Positions 8,649-19,528 of a stretch of 64,000 bases of DNA are shown here, piece after piece (position 1 is the stretch's first letter; every line of letters starts with the position of its first letter). The stretch comes from M3007 sp044350425 (lineage in GTDB: Bacteria > Bacteroidota > Bacteroidia > Chitinophagales > Saprospiraceae). Where the stretch lies: contig JBILHS010000016.1 of NCBI GenBank assembly GCA_044350425.1, forward strand, positions 1 to 64,000, read 5' to 3'. Below the pieces are notes generated by a model. The model saw nothing but the letters and a program-made list of their open reading frames with translations, was not told the DNA's origin and did no database searches. The position numbers and the translations under genes are program-made.

Positions 8649-9774
8649 ATTCAGCCCCCTCCTGTCCAACCAGCGATCCGATTGCCACGCCCATTCCATT
8701 GAGACGAACCGCGACCGTAATATTGGGTGAAAACTTTTCGACGATGGGCTTTTTTACAGGTCCTAGTCCGAGGATCCCCGTCCACCAGGAATCTATTTCT
8801 ATGGCTTGATCTGGACAAATCACTGTTTCCAGAAGTTGGATGAGGGCTTTTCGAATCAAAGTATTTTCGCCAAATTCTGCAGTTTTTTCTCGTTCCAGGT
8901 CCAGATTTCGACCTCCTCCGAGCAGGATCCGACCGTCAATATTTCTGAAATAATAATAACCCCGGTCGTAGTGAAAACAACCTTCCACGCGCAGATTTGG
9001 AATGGAGTGAGTGATCAGAACCTGATTGCGGGCAGGTACTACTTCTGCCATGGAGAGTAGTTTTTGTGCGAAGCCATTGACGGCTACCAGCACTTTTGGG
9101 ACTCGGATCGACCAGCCCGATTCCGTTTCAATTTCAACGCCTTGTGCACTATCCGTTAAGTTTTTGATGGCGAAACCATTGAATATCTGGACGCCGGCTG
9201 CTTGTGCCCGATGGAGAAGGGCGGCCATCATTTTTCCGGTATTGACCTGGCCTTCCGGTTGGTTTAATATAAGGTGTCGGATTCCTTTGAATCCAAAACT
9301 TTCAATTCGTTCATCTACGACCTTGTAGCCTTCTTTCCAGCCTGTAATTCGACCTATTTTTTCGTTGAGCTCAGGCATGCGATCCAGGCATTCCTGATAG
9401 ACGGTCTCTTCAGTATCCGTGAACATCTCGTATCCGCCTAGCATTTTGAAATCCAGATTTTCGTCGCCTACCAGGCTGCGAAGGGTTTGGAGCCCTCGCC
9501 AGCGTTTTTCTACGACGTCCAATACCTGTTCTTCGGAGGCATGGCTCAGATCGTCCAGCAATTCGGTTATCGAGCCAAAGCAGGAAAATCCAGCATTTCT
9601 AGTGCTGGCGCCAATGGGCAAAGTGCCACGTTCTAAGATCACGACATGAAGGGAAGGATTCAGGGTCTTGAGGTGTATCGCAGCAGAAAGTCCCACAATG
9701 CCACTCCCGATGACCGCGATGTCAATATTTTTAAAGAATGATTCTCGCTCCCAATAACTGAGTTCGTACTGCAT
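8626..9774 (-). CDS. FAD-dependent oxidoreductase, D-amino-acid-oxidase (DAO) family
   Basis: A 382-residue flavoprotein. Its N-terminal dinucleotide-binding motif is IAVIGSGIVGLSAAIHL at about residues 18-34, followed by VVILERGTLPIGASTRNAG (DAO-type, glycine-rich with STRNAG). A substrate-domain region follows, then VLVAVNGFAQKLL, and a C-terminal FAD-contact segment, RILLGGGRNLD and GMGVAIGSLVG. Relatives oxidise amines, sarcosine, glycine or D-amino acids with FAD, in the cytoplasm or at the inner membrane. No partner subunit is adjacent. The extreme C-terminus (LCMMYEL and stop) is encoded inside a repeat array, so the natural end of the protein may once have differed. Substrate unknown. 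Confidence 0.9.
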   Translation of the reverse strand: MQYELSYWERESFFKNIDIAVIGSGIVGLSAAIHLKTLNPSLHVVILERGTLPIGASTRNAGFSCFGSITELLDDLSHASEEQVLDVVEKRWRGLQTLRSLVGDENLDFKMLGGYEMFTDTEETVYQECLDRMPELNEKIGRITGWKEGYKVVDERIESFGFKGIRHLILNQPEGQVNTGKMMAALLHRAQAAGVQIFNGFAIKNLTDSAQGVEIETESGWSIRVPKVLVAVNGFAQKLLSMAEVVPARNQVLITHSIPNLRVEGCFHYDRGYYYFRNIDGRILLGGGRNLDLEREKTAEFGENTLIRKALIQLLETVICPDQAIEIDSWWTGILGLGPVKKPIVEKFSPNITVAVRLNGMGVAIGSLVGQEGAELCMMYEL

Positions 9775-10681
9775 TAGGCTAAGTTTTTCTTTGAGTTTGA
9801 CCGTCAGACGGTGCTTTTTGATCCTTCAAGGTCGGACACATATCAGGATCCATTGTTACCACTTCAATTTTTTTCGTCTGTATTATAAAATTTCCAAATT
9901 TAAGTCAGGAGCACGAACCATTCACCCCAATTAGAGTGATTAGCGTCCTGCTTTTAAGGAAGAAAGAATCTTAGGAAAAACACTATTCTAAAATTGGTAC
10001 GGTTTTTGAAAATATATTATTCGATCTGTAAGACAGCCGACAAAAATCGAAACAACCAGCCCTGAAAATATTGTTTTATGATGCTTGATTAAATGCGCAA
10101 ATTGTTGTATTTCAATGTTTTAAGTATAAAATGCGCGAGTTTTACAGGAAAAAGCGTTTCGCGGTTTGACAAAAATAGTAGTAATCTTGCATTTTGAATG
10201 CAAATTGGCGAGTGGGAAAAAGGTATGAAAAATGCTTTGTACTGAAATCCCAGCCTGCTTAAAAGTAGACAAACTCTTTTAATCCATAATCCTAACCGCC
10301 TTTATGGTTGGTTTCTTGTGTTTCCTGATTTTTGAAAAGTTGAAAGAAGTATTCCCGCCGAAATCTTTAGAATCCAAATTTTTCTGGGTTTTCGGGATAA
10401 AGTTTGGGAGAGTGGTGGAAGGTGTTTGCTAAATCTGGCACGCTCAGTTCATCATTTTTACCCGCAACAGCCACTTATATATCTTATATTAAAAGGTGTG
10501 GTAGGTGGCGACAGGTCAGAAGGCTTCATCCATTTCATTAATGCATTGAAATACTCGAAATTTGAACTATAAACAACATCTGTCAATTCCAAACCGACTT
10601 ACCTTGATGAAGAGTCCCTTACACTCCTTCTCAAAGATGCTGTGCATCTCACCTTTTTCCTCATACACTAATTTTTTGACC
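9775..10681. other. 907-bp intergenic region upstream of the giant HYR gene; no gene seen
   Basis: AT-rich sequence with stops in all frames and no RNA gene recognised. It must contain the promoter of the surface-structure locus. A TTTGAC at 10165 and a TAATCTTG at 10182 resemble promoter boxes, but their spacing is too short for the usual Bacteroidota arrangement. The weak extension of the next reading frame from a TTG at 10562 lies here and is not believed to be coding. The length would allow a regulatory RNA or an upstream activator region, but nothing specific can be shown. Confidence 0.6.
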
Positions 10682-13600
10682 ATGAACATCTCAACAACTC
10701 CTCGCCACGTGGCGCAAGGGCTGCTCGTGCTGTGTTTTACTCTGGCTACTATGGTCGGGGCGAAAGCGCAGTGTTCTGATTTTGTATCCTTTCCTACTGA
10801 CCCGGTTGTCCTAAATCTGGCGCTAGACGCATCGGGCAACGTTTCTCTTACGAACACTGTTTTGAACAACAATGGGTTTACAAAGAACGGAGCCTGTGAC
10901 TACTGGCTCAGCCAGACGCCCGGCGTTTTGGTTTCTTTCATTAACGCTCCCATTGGTTTCACTTGCGCCGATGTTGCTACTTCGCCGCATAGCTGGTTTG
11001 TACGTGCTGGAGGTAGTCCTTTGATTGCCGGCCAAATGGGCCCAGGTGCAACCATTGTGCCCATCACAGTTAATGTGATTGATAATATCTTTCCAACAGT
11101 TACCACCAATGTTGGACCCCATGCGCGCAATGCAGATGCTGCTCCTCCAGGCTCATGCCGTTACACGATTGTGGCAGGCGATGCTCCACAGTTTAACTTT
11201 CTTACAGCATTTGACAATTGTCCCCCTGCTGCCATTCAATATAGAATTGACAATGCAGGTTGGGTAACCAGCAATACTGTAGTCGGTCAGATCCTGAATG
11301 GCGTTGGACCACACACCATTCAATGGCGTATGACGGATGCTTCCGGGAATCAAACAGTTGCACCCACGATTATTGTGAACGTTGCAGATGGTACGGCACC
11401 TTCTATAGCCTGTCCTCTTAATGTGATTACGACCACAGATCCTTCTACTGCATGCTCCCGGCTAGTAACAGGTATCGCTCCAACTTACTCAGACAACTGT
11501 ACTATAGCCTCCCTAACCTGGACGGCCTCTGCACCGACTTCTTTGGCTTCTCCATTGACGGGAATCAATGTTGCAAGTGGCACCACTTTCCTGAAGGGTA
11601 TAACTACGGTAACCTATGCTGTGAGTGATGGTGTGAATGCGCCGGTAAATTGTGCTTTTACCATTACGGTAAATGATAATGATCTTCCAGTGATTGTTTG
11701 TCCAGCGCTGAACAATTCAGTGAATGCTAGTATATTTCCGATATGCAGTTATACAGTGGCTGGCATCTCCTTTGATGCTACTGCCACTGATAACTGTGGC
11801 CTTGCAGCGAGTCAGCCAGTCATTGTGAGCTCTCCGGGCTATAATGGATTGTTGACGTTGAATGGCGCAGTATTTAATGTTGGAACAACCAATATTACAT
11901 GGAGTGCTACGGATTTATCTGGCAACCCGACGACCTGCTCTTTTAATATTACAGTTAACGATGTCACTCCACCGGTAGTTACTGCGGTGCCTCCTGGCGG
12001 ACTGGTTAATTTTAACAATTGTTCTCCAGGTAGCATAAACGCATGTTTTAATGTGAATACTGCTCCAGGTTCCTGCTCACAGAGTGTCACCTGGTACCGC
12101 CCAAGCCCACTTACCCATAATGTAGATGATTGTACCAATCCTGTAATAACATGGACAGAAAAGTCTACCGTTGCAATCAACTGCCCGGGAATGTCTTGTG
12201 TCAATGATCCCAACTTCTTCACCACCAATGGAGTTACACCTTTTCCATATGATGCAACTAACCTTTTACATTGGGTAACACCGGTTTCTGCAAATTTCCC
12301 GGTGGGTACTACGGTGATTACCTATGAGATTGGGGATACTTTTGGCAATCGTACTCCAGTTACCGTTACAGTGAATGTGTCGGAGTTGGAGCCACCAACG
12401 GCCACCTGTACAGGAAGTACCGTGACCGTGATGATGGATCCTTTGTTCAATATAGCGCAGGTTACGCCGGCTATGATCAACAATGGTTCTTCAGATAACT
12501 GTGGGATCAAAACCATGGACGTAAGTCCAATTTATTTTGACTGTAATACCCTGGGTGTTCAAGCAGTCACCCTCACAGTAGAAGATAATGCAGGCAATAC
12601 AGCCAGTTGCAATGCAAATGTCTATGTGGCGGATAATTTGTCTCCGGTGATCGGATGCCCGGCTTCTTTTGTAGTACCTAGTTTCCCGGCAACCGGCTGT
12701 ACGGCAACAGTACCCGGGTTGATCTTTTCGGAGGCGCCTGGTTTTAGCCCAGGCACACAGGAATTCTGGGATAATACTTTTGATAACTGTGGACTGACTT
12801 TTGACTACTCGATCAACAATGCACCGTTTTCGCCTTCGGTATTGCTCACCGTAAGCAACACGTTTGATTTAAGTGCAGTTGTATTCCCTTCCGGAAACAA
12901 CACAGTAACCATTCGTGCAAAGGACGGATCTGGCAACATTGGCATTTGTAACTTCTCCGTAAATGTACAAGACCAAACGCCTCCAGCCTATGCAGCAGGA
13001 CCAAATCCTGGCCCGGTTCCCGGTTCGACGATCCTTGCAAATGTGCCGAATATCGGCTCATGTGCATCTAAGGCAATCTGGAATACTCCATTGTTCTCGG
13101 ACAATTGCCCGGGGGCAATAACGATCGTTTCACAATCTGCCTTTTCTAATGTCACCATTTTTAGTGCTGACAATGGTGGTATCACACCCGTTACTTATGT
13201 GGTAAAAGACGTGGCTGGTAACCTCTACACTTATATCTTTAATGTACATGCTGTAGACAGCCAGGCTCCAGTGGCCAAATGTAAAGACATCACCGTGAAT
13301 TTGAGCTCCACGATCGGCGCCGGTTCGGTGGTCGTTACACCGGCACAAATTGATAATGTAAGTACTGATAACTGTGGTTACTCTTATGTAAGTGGCAATG
13401 CTACGTACACTTGTGCAAACATTGGCAACAACAACTATACGCTCCAAATTCAGGACGATGCCGGTAACCTGGCATCCTGCGTAGGTGTTGTGACGGTGAA
13501 AGATGTGACCGCTCCGACCCTTACCTGCCCGGTAAACGTTACAGTCAATACTCCGTTGCTCCCTGCTCCGGCCTCTTGCGTAGGTTCTTTAACAGGTTCT

Positions 13601-16600
13601 GTATCTGCGGTGGACAACTGCACAGTAAGTGCTTACCAATATGCGTTGGGTGCTCCTGCAGGTGCATTCACCACCTTTGTGGGTGGCAACCTGGCAAATA
13701 TCCCCGCATTCCCGCTGGGCGTAACTACCGTTACGATCCGTGCACTGGACGGTGTATTGCCAACACCCAATATCAGTAACCTTTGTGTCTTCACAGTAAC
13801 GATCAAAGACATCACACCACCCGTATTTGCAGGTGTTCCGGCAAATATCACGGTTGCTTGCAACGCGATTCCTCCGGTGACGAACCCAACCGCTATCGAC
13901 AACTGCGGTACGGCCAACGTAACTTACTCTGGCCAGATAACTACTTCAGGTTGTACCTACACGATCACCCGTACCTGGGTAGCTTCTGACAACGCCGTGC
14001 CATCCAACACGATCTCGGTAAGTCAGGTAATCACTGTTCAGGACATTGTTGGACCTGTTTTTAACGCTGCTTATCTCCCGACAGGTACGGTAAACATCAA
14101 TGTTGCCGGACCATCTATTTGTACTGGTAACTACACCTTAACCGTAGTTAATGGAACGGATATTACAGATGCTTGTAATGGAGTGTCTGGTATTGTATAC
14201 AACCTCGTTCCAGCGATCGGTGCACCCTCTTCGGGCGTACTGACTTTGGCTGCGGGAACCTTTACCCTGCCAGTTTCCAGTTTCCCGATCGGTACCAATA
14301 CGGTGACCCTGACGGCAACAGATGGATGTGGTAACCCAACGGTAAAAGTCGTTACCATTGTGGTGACCGACAATCAGCCGCCAGTGTTTAAGAACAACTA
14401 TGCAGTAGCACCTGCAGGCATTTGCGGCAAAGTATTTACGCTTCCAAATACGACCAATAATTGCGATCAACTCTTTACCTGGGTGCGTCCTTCCGCCAAT
14501 GACATCAGCGATTGCGGTGTATTGACAGTAACGGAAGCGATCAACAATCCATCTGTTCAGTCTTTTGTAAATCTGATCAACCCATTCCCTGCGGTTTTGC
14601 CTGTTGGGATGGGGGGAACAGTGATTGCACAGTTTCCGGTAGGCGAAACAACGGTTACTTACACAGCAACTCAAGGTGCTAACGTTCCTACAGTTTGCTC
14701 CTTTATTGTAAAAATCCTGGATACACAGGCGCCAACCATCACTTGCCCGGGCAATCAGAACCTTTCGGTTTCTGCAGGTTGTGCCGCAGCAGTGAAGGTG
14801 CCTTCGTACCCACCCGCTTCGATTTCTGACAACTGCGCAAGCAACGTGACGATTACTCAATCGCCTGCAGCAGGTGCTTTAGTGTCCAGTATTGTACCAG
14901 TCGTTCCTGGAAACACCTTTGTGGTAACCTTAAAAGCAACGGATAACTTCCCGAACAATCAGATGTCGGTTCCTTGTAGCTTCACCATTACTCTGGTGGA
15001 CGGCCAGGCTCCGGTACCTGTGATCACTACGTTAAGTGATATTGTTAGCAATTGCACCAAAGAAACAGTCACAGCGCCCGCTGCAACCGATTGTAATGGT
15101 ACCAACCTGATTACCATTTACGGCACTCCTTCTGTCCCTGTGATGATGGTATTGCCTCCACTGGTTCCGGGTGGTCCACCACGTTATGTGTTGAACCCAG
15201 GCAGCTATGTAATTACCTGGTCTTATACAGATCCACAGAATAATACGACTACGCAACCACAAAATGTGTTTATTGCAGTGGACCTTACACCTCCAGTTGC
15301 GATTGGTCAGCCATTCAATGTCAATCTGGATGCTACAGGCAATGCCTTTATTACAGCAGTTCAATTGAACAACGGCAGTTTTGACCAGGATGGTTGCGGT
15401 CCGATTGACCTTTCGATTCGTACCGGAGTTGATCCTTACATCTATGTGGACACTTTGGACTTTGACTGCTCCAACCTCGCCAACATGGGCGTAAATACGG
15501 TTGTGCTGGCGGTGACAGATATCAATGGTAATACAGCTACGTTCCAGACTACAGTAACCGTTCACGATGTGACCAAGCCGGTATTCTCTGGCGTTTGGAC
15601 TGCTACCCAAATGGATACCTCCATTCAGGCATGCTCCGCCATCCCACCGGCAGCATCTTTCCCGCAAATTGCAACAGATCAATGTGACCTCGCGGTACAA
15701 ATTACCCTGACAGAGACTTCTACTCAGGATACCATTGGTTGTGCGAAGTATAGCTACGTGATCAATCGCAAATGGACTGCTACGGACGATTCTGGTAATA
15801 CGGCTACCCGTACCCAGAAGATCGTAGTGGCTGATACTCAAGCACCCGTTTTCGCAGCAAATACGCCAGCAACCGTGGTGGGCAATACGGCCCCGAATGC
15901 ACTGGTTTGTAATGCTGCGGTAAACTTCAATATGGCTGCTTTCGTAGCGGATTGCGAGGCTGCTGCTGATCTGACCATTACCAATACGCTGATCTCTGCG
16001 CCGATGGGGAATATGTTTGTGATTCCTTCGGGCTCTAACATCAGTGCACCAAACTACCCGATTGGAACCTATGTAGTACGCTTTACAGCTACGGACAAAT
16101 GTGGCAACAGCTCCAGCCAAACCGTGACCATTCAGGTTAATGATGCCACGCCTCCAACGGCGGTTTGTATCAATGGCGTAAGTGCATCCCTTCAGCCATC
16201 AGGCACCGTAAATGTTAATTTCAACCAGTTCAATAACTTCAGTTTTGACAACTGCTCCAGCAATCTGGGCCTGTTGATCCAGCGTCTGGATCAGAATCCG
16301 CTGGTTGCCCCCACCACTTCTTTGGAATATAATTGTACAGATGCAGACGGTGTTACACAACACGGAGTTAAACTTTTCGTGACGGACGGCGCTGGCAATA
16401 TGTCTATGTGTCTGACCTACATCGTCATTCAGGACAATGTAGCTCCTGCCATCACCTGCCCGGCAAATGTGACCTTAGACTGCGCTGCAAATACAGCTCC
16501 ACAAGTGCTGGGTTCTGCAATTGCTGCAGACAACTGTCCCAACAACACAGCCATCACGTTTTCCGATGTTTTAGGGAACGGAACAGGCAACGTTTGTCAA

Positions 16601-19429
16601 TTATTGACACGCACCTGGTCTGTAAAGGATCTGGCTAATAACGTGACCACCTGCAATCAGCTCATTAGTCTTCAAGATACCACGAAGCCTGTTTTGAGTG
16701 CATATCCTCCAAACATTACCATTAGTTGCTCCGAGCCATTGCCTGCACCGGCCACTATTACAGCGACGGACAACTGTTCGGCCAACGTTACGGTACTGTT
16801 TGAACAGGATACCATTAATGTTGCACAGGGCCCATGTGGTTTGTATGACTATACCATTGTTCGTACCCGTACGGCTGTGGATGACTGTGGAAATACAGAA
16901 ATTGACACCCGTCTGATCAAGGTTGTAGATGTCACAGACCCGGTTTTTGCAGGGATGCCTGATACGCTGTTCCTGACCACTTCACAATTCCCACCCAACC
17001 AGACCTGCACGGTGCCTTTGGTACTGAATGTAGCCCAATTCCTGGAGGATTGTACCCCGGATACTTCGCTTTTGGTGACCAATGATGCTCCATTTGGAGA
17101 TGGTCAGCAGGATATCAGTGGTGATTATCCAATCGGCGACTACTGGGTGTACTTTGCTGCAATAGATGTTTGTGGTAATGTAGGCATTGATTCGTTGTTC
17201 ATCCGCGTAAGCGATAACAGCGTTCCAACCCTGGTTTGCAACAACAACGTAGTGATCGCGCTGGGTACCAACGGTGAAGCAACCCTGGATGCCAGCGACA
17301 TTGATCTGGGCAGTACAGACAACTGTGCGATCGATACGATCTATCTGTCTAACTCCATGTTCGACTGCGGAGATCTGGGCGCACAAACCATCAGCCTGAC
17401 GGCTGAAGACATTTATGGTAACACCAATTCCTGCGTAGTGCAGGTACAGGTTACTCTGGGTACAAATGCAGGCTTTAACCTTACGGCTACCGGCACACCA
17501 GAGTCTTACTTCGGTGCAGATAACGGAACAGCAACAGCGGTTGCTACCGGTGGCACGGGTACCTTTACCTATGTTTGGAGCAACATGGCTACTACGGCAG
17601 GACTCAATGGTCTTGCAGCAGGAACTTACACGGTTACAGCAACCGATGTAAACAGCGGATGTATTGCTGTGGATACAGCCATCGTAAATGAAGGTCCAAA
17701 AATCACCATCACAGTGGGCGCCGGAAGCGGTTGCCAGGGTCAAATTATCTCGGTCCCCGTTACAGTTGATAACTTCATCAATGTTTCCGGATTCTCCTTG
17801 GGTCTGGCGCTTGGTAATGGTGTAGTAGGTGTCATCACCGGATTAACCGACGTAAATCCTGCCCTTGCAGGATTGGTTCCGGGTGTAAATTCAGTATTCT
17901 GGACAGATTCACTTCTGGCTCCGAATACGCTTCCGAATGGTTCTTTGCTGTTCAATGTTCAGATCACACTGAGCAATGCAGCAGTTGGTACGACCAGCAG
18001 TATTATAGCTTCGGCACTTCCAGCGCTTGTATTCCTGCAGGATGGTACCAACCAGGCACCTGTGGTGAACTTCAACAACGGTTCTGCAACAATCAGTTGC
18101 GTAATCGTGAACGATCTTGAAATTGCCGGTGATGTATTCACTTGGAAAGCGCCTGTTAAGCCAATCCCGGGTGTAACGGTAGAGCTGGGTGGTACAAACA
18201 GTGCAACAGATATCACTGCATTGCCTAATGCAGATTATGGATTCTTCGTGCCATCGGGTTCTAATACGCAGGTTTCAGCATTGAAAATTGCTACGGTTAA
18301 GAACCAGCAGATCAACGTGGGTGATATGCTTGGAATTCAGGCACACGCAGCATTACAGGTTGCTTTCACAAATGGTTATCAGTGGGTGGCTGCGGATATC
18401 AACAGTGACTTTAGGGTCAACTTGCTGGACTACGCGCTGGTACAGAAATACGTACTGGGAAATGCACCGCACTTTACCAACAATCAGGGTCTTCAGATCG
18501 GGCCAGACTGGAAGTTTATAGCTTCTGCTCATACGTTTATGCCATTGCCATTGGGCAATCCACAGGCACCAGCGATGAACCCGCTGAACAACCCGGTACC
18601 GCCTTCCTTGATTATCCACAACAACATTGCGGGTAACTTCCTGGCAGACGACTTTACAGGTGTTCTGATGGGCGACGTAAATGGTTCAGTGGTACCATCC
18701 CTGACCAATGGCGGAAGTGGCGCAGAATCTGCAAACGTGCTTAAGTTCCGTTTGGACGAACGTGCGGTGCAAGCGGGTGAAACCGTGACCATTCCATTCA
18801 AGGCGGTAGACTTTGCCAATGCACAAGCATACCAGATGACCATAGCCTTTGATCCGGAAGTACTTGAACTTCAGGATGTACAGGCAGGGGCGTTGCCAGG
18901 CCTTACAGAGGCTAATTTCGGCACCGCATTCCTGGCAGATGGTTTGATCAGCACCCTTTGGGTAGGTGGTAAACCAAGCACATTCAATGACAACGAGACA
19001 TTGTTCTCCTTGACGTTTAAAGCTTTGGAGTCAACTCCGACCCTGTCGAGTGTGTTGCACAGCAGCTCAGTGGTTACGGAAGCATTGGCGATCGATGAAG
19101 CAGGAAATGCCATTGCAGTTGATTTTGAATATGTAGCTTCGGTAGCCACCGGTGAGGTAGAAAGCAAAACTTTTGCACTTTACCAAAACCAACCTAACCC
19201 ATTCACGGCACAAACGAGCATTTCGTTCCGCTTGCCAGAGGCAGGTCGTGCTACCTTGCGTGTGTATAGTGTCGAAGGTCGTCTGGTTAAAACAGTGATT
19301 GGTGAATTTGCCGAAGGCATTAATACTATCACATTCCAGAAAGGCGATTTCGGTTCAACCGGTGTTTTCTATTACGAATTGGAAACTCCGAAATACAGTG
19401 ATCGTAAGAAGATGATTTTGATTGATTAA
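10682..19429 (+). CDS. Giant T9SS surface protein: ~22 HYR-like modules, SprB-like repeat, cohesin-like and dockerin-like modules
   Basis: A 2915-residue protein with the chosen ATG at 10682, where MNISTTPRHVAQGLL leads into a signal peptide cleaved after VGAKA. The frame extends upstream to a TTG at 10562, but that part is not signal-like. About 22 tandem HYR-like Ig-fold modules of 80-130 residues follow, each opening with DxxxPxxxCP-type sequences and containing DNC and the strand 'VTYxAxDxxGN'. Near residues 2261-2330 is a SprB-like repeat (GGTGTFTYVWS ... AAGTYTVTATD). A cohesin-like module spans about 2339-2475 and a dockerin-like segment follows (ADINSDFRVNLLDYALVQKY near 2571, GDVNGS near 2663). 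A second cohesin-like module is at about 2687-2822. A T9SS type A domain is C-terminal (QNQPNPFTAQTSI ... GVFYYELE). A cell-surface adhesive or structural role is inferred. Confidence 0.93.
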   Translation: MNISTTPRHVAQGLLVLCFTLATMVGAKAQCSDFVSFPTDPVVLNLALDASGNVSLTNTVLNNNGFTKNGACDYWLSQTPGVLVSFINAPIGFTCADVATSPHSWFVRAGGSPLIAGQMGPGATIVPITVNVIDNIFPTVTTNVGPHARNADAAPPGSCRYTIVAGDAPQFNFLTAFDNCPPAAIQYRIDNAGWVTSNTVVGQILNGVGPHTIQWRMTDASGNQTVAPTIIVNVADGTAPSIACPLNVITTTDPSTACSRLVTGIAPTYSDNCTIASLTWTASAPTSLASPLTGINVASGTTFLKGITTVTYAVSDGVNAPVNCAFTITVNDNDLPVIVCPALNNSVNASIFPICSYTVAGISFDATATDNCGLAASQPVIVSSPGYNGLLTLNGAVFNVGTTNITWSATDLSGNPTTCSFNITVNDVTPPVVTAVPPGGLVNFNNCSPGSINACFNVNTAPGSCSQSVTWYRPSPLTHNVDDCTNPVITWTEKSTVAINCPGMSCVNDPNFFTTNGVTPFPYDATNLLHWVTPVSANFPVGTTVITYEIGDTFGNRTPVTVTVNVSELEPPTATCTGSTVTVMMDPLFNIAQVTPAMINNGSSDNCGIKTMDVSPIYFDCNTLGVQAVTLTVEDNAGNTASCNANVYVADNLSPVIGCPASFVVPSFPATGCTATVPGLIFSEAPGFSPGTQEFWDNTFDNCGLTFDYSINNAPFSPSVLLTVSNTFDLSAVVFPSGNNTVTIRAKDGSGNIGICNFSVNVQDQTPPAYAAGPNPGPVPGSTILANVPNIGSCASKAIWNTPLFSDNCPGAITIVSQSAFSNVTIFSADNGGITPVTYVVKDVAGNLYTYIFNVHAVDSQAPVAKCKDITVNLSSTIGAGSVVVTPAQIDNVSTDNCGYSYVSGNATYTCANIGNNNYTLQIQDDAGNLASCVGVVTVKDVTAPTLTCPVNVTVNTPLLPAPASCVGSLTGSVSAVDNCTVSAYQYALGAPAGAFTTFVGGNLANIPAFPLGVTTVTIRALDGVLPTPNISNLCVFTVTIKDITPPVFAGVPANITVACNAIPPVTNPTAIDNCGTANVTYSGQITTSGCTYTITRTWVASDNAVPSNTISVSQVITVQDIVGPVFNAAYLPTGTVNINVAGPSICTGNYTLTVVNGTDITDACNGVSGIVYNLVPAIGAPSSGVLTLAAGTFTLPVSSFPIGTNTVTLTATDGCGNPTVKVVTIVVTDNQPPVFKNNYAVAPAGICGKVFTLPNTTNNCDQLFTWVRPSANDISDCGVLTVTEAINNPSVQSFVNLINPFPAVLPVGMGGTVIAQFPVGETTVTYTATQGANVPTVCSFIVKILDTQAPTITCPGNQNLSVSAGCAAAVKVPSYPPASISDNCASNVTITQSPAAGALVSSIVPVVPGNTFVVTLKATDNFPNNQMSVPCSFTITLVDGQAPVPVITTLSDIVSNCTKETVTAPAATDCNGTNLITIYGTPSVPVMMVLPPLVPGGPPRYVLNPGSYVITWSYTDPQNNTTTQPQNVFIAVDLTPPVAIGQPFNVNLDATGNAFITAVQLNNGSFDQDGCGPIDLSIRTGVDPYIYVDTLDFDCSNLANMGVNTVVLAVTDINGNTATFQTTVTVHDVTKPVFSGVWTATQMDTSIQACSAIPPAASFPQIATDQCDLAVQITLTETSTQDTIGCAKYSYVINRKWTATDDSGNTATRTQKIVVADTQAPVFAANTPATVVGNTAPNALVCNAAVNFNMAAFVADCEAAADLTITNTLISAPMGNMFVIPSGSNISAPNYPIGTYVVRFTATDKCGNSSSQTVTIQVNDATPPTAVCINGVSASLQPSGTVNVNFNQFNNFSFDNCSSNLGLLIQRLDQNPLVAPTTSLEYNCTDADGVTQHGVKLFVTDGAGNMSMCLTYIVIQDNVAPAITCPANVTLDCAANTAPQVLGSAIAADNCPNNTAITFSDVLGNGTGNVCQLLTRTWSVKDLANNVTTCNQLISLQDTTKPVLSAYPPNITISCSEPLPAPATITATDNCSANVTVLFEQDTINVAQGPCGLYDYTIVRTRTAVDDCGNTEIDTRLIKVVDVTDPVFAGMPDTLFLTTSQFPPNQTCTVPLVLNVAQFLEDCTPDTSLLVTNDAPFGDGQQDISGDYPIGDYWVYFAAIDVCGNVGIDSLFIRVSDNSVPTLVCNNNVVIALGTNGEATLDASDIDLGSTDNCAIDTIYLSNSMFDCGDLGAQTISLTAEDIYGNTNSCVVQVQVTLGTNAGFNLTATGTPESYFGADNGTATAVATGGTGTFTYVWSNMATTAGLNGLAAGTYTVTATDVNSGCIAVDTAIVNEGPKITITVGAGSGCQGQIISVPVTVDNFINVSGFSLGLALGNGVVGVITGLTDVNPALAGLVPGVNSVFWTDSLLAPNTLPNGSLLFNVQITLSNAAVGTTSSIIASALPALVFLQDGTNQAPVVNFNNGSATISCVIVNDLEIAGDVFTWKAPVKPIPGVTVELGGTNSATDITALPNADYGFFVPSGSNTQVSALKIATVKNQQINVGDMLGIQAHAALQVAFTNGYQWVAADINSDFRVNLLDYALVQKYVLGNAPHFTNNQGLQIGPDWKFIASAHTFMPLPLGNPQAPAMNPLNNPVPPSLIIHNNIAGNFLADDFTGVLMGDVNGSVVPSLTNGGSGAESANVLKFRLDERAVQAGETVTIPFKAVDFANAQAYQMTIAFDPEVLELQDVQAGALPGLTEANFGTAFLADGLISTLWVGGKPSTFNDNETLFSLTFKALESTPTLSSVLHSSSVVTEALAIDEAGNAIAVDFEYVASVATGEVESKTFALYQNQPNPFTAQTSISFRLPEAGRATLRVYSVEGRLVKTVIGEFAEGINTITFQKGDFGSTGVFYYELETPKYSDRKKMILID

Positions 19430-19440
19430 ACTTGTTTAAA

Positions 19441-19471
19441 GTGAGGCGGTGATTTAAGGTCACCGCCTCAC
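19441..19471 (+). terminator. Hairpin after the giant HYR gene
   Basis: A 12-bp perfect stem (gtgaggcggtga with tcaccgcctcac) and a 7-base loop lie 11 bp after the stop codon. No clear T tract follows, so it may attenuate, process or protect the message rather than end transcription fully before the next co-directional gene. Confidence 0.55.
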
Positions 19472-19528
19472 CCAAACAAATTTCATCGAGGATTACCCTC
19501 CATCTTTAATAGTTTGACATTGAACACC

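Noticed and set aside
10165..10189. Promoter-like TTTGAC and TAATCTTG before the giant gene
   Set aside because: Only 13 bases separate the boxes (about 19 expected) and the -7 box has a mismatch; it is also nearly 500 bp from the start codon.
10562..10681. N-terminal extension of the giant HYR protein from a TTG
   Set aside because: The extra 40 residues do not form a signal peptide, whereas the ATG at 10682 starts one directly.
13130..17743. Long minus-strand open frames (up to 362 codons at 15032-16120) inside the giant HYR gene
   Set aside because: They are antisense shadows of repetitive, Thr/Val/Asn-rich coding sequence; products are Cys/His/Arg-rich with no domain or signal, and no ribosome-binding context.
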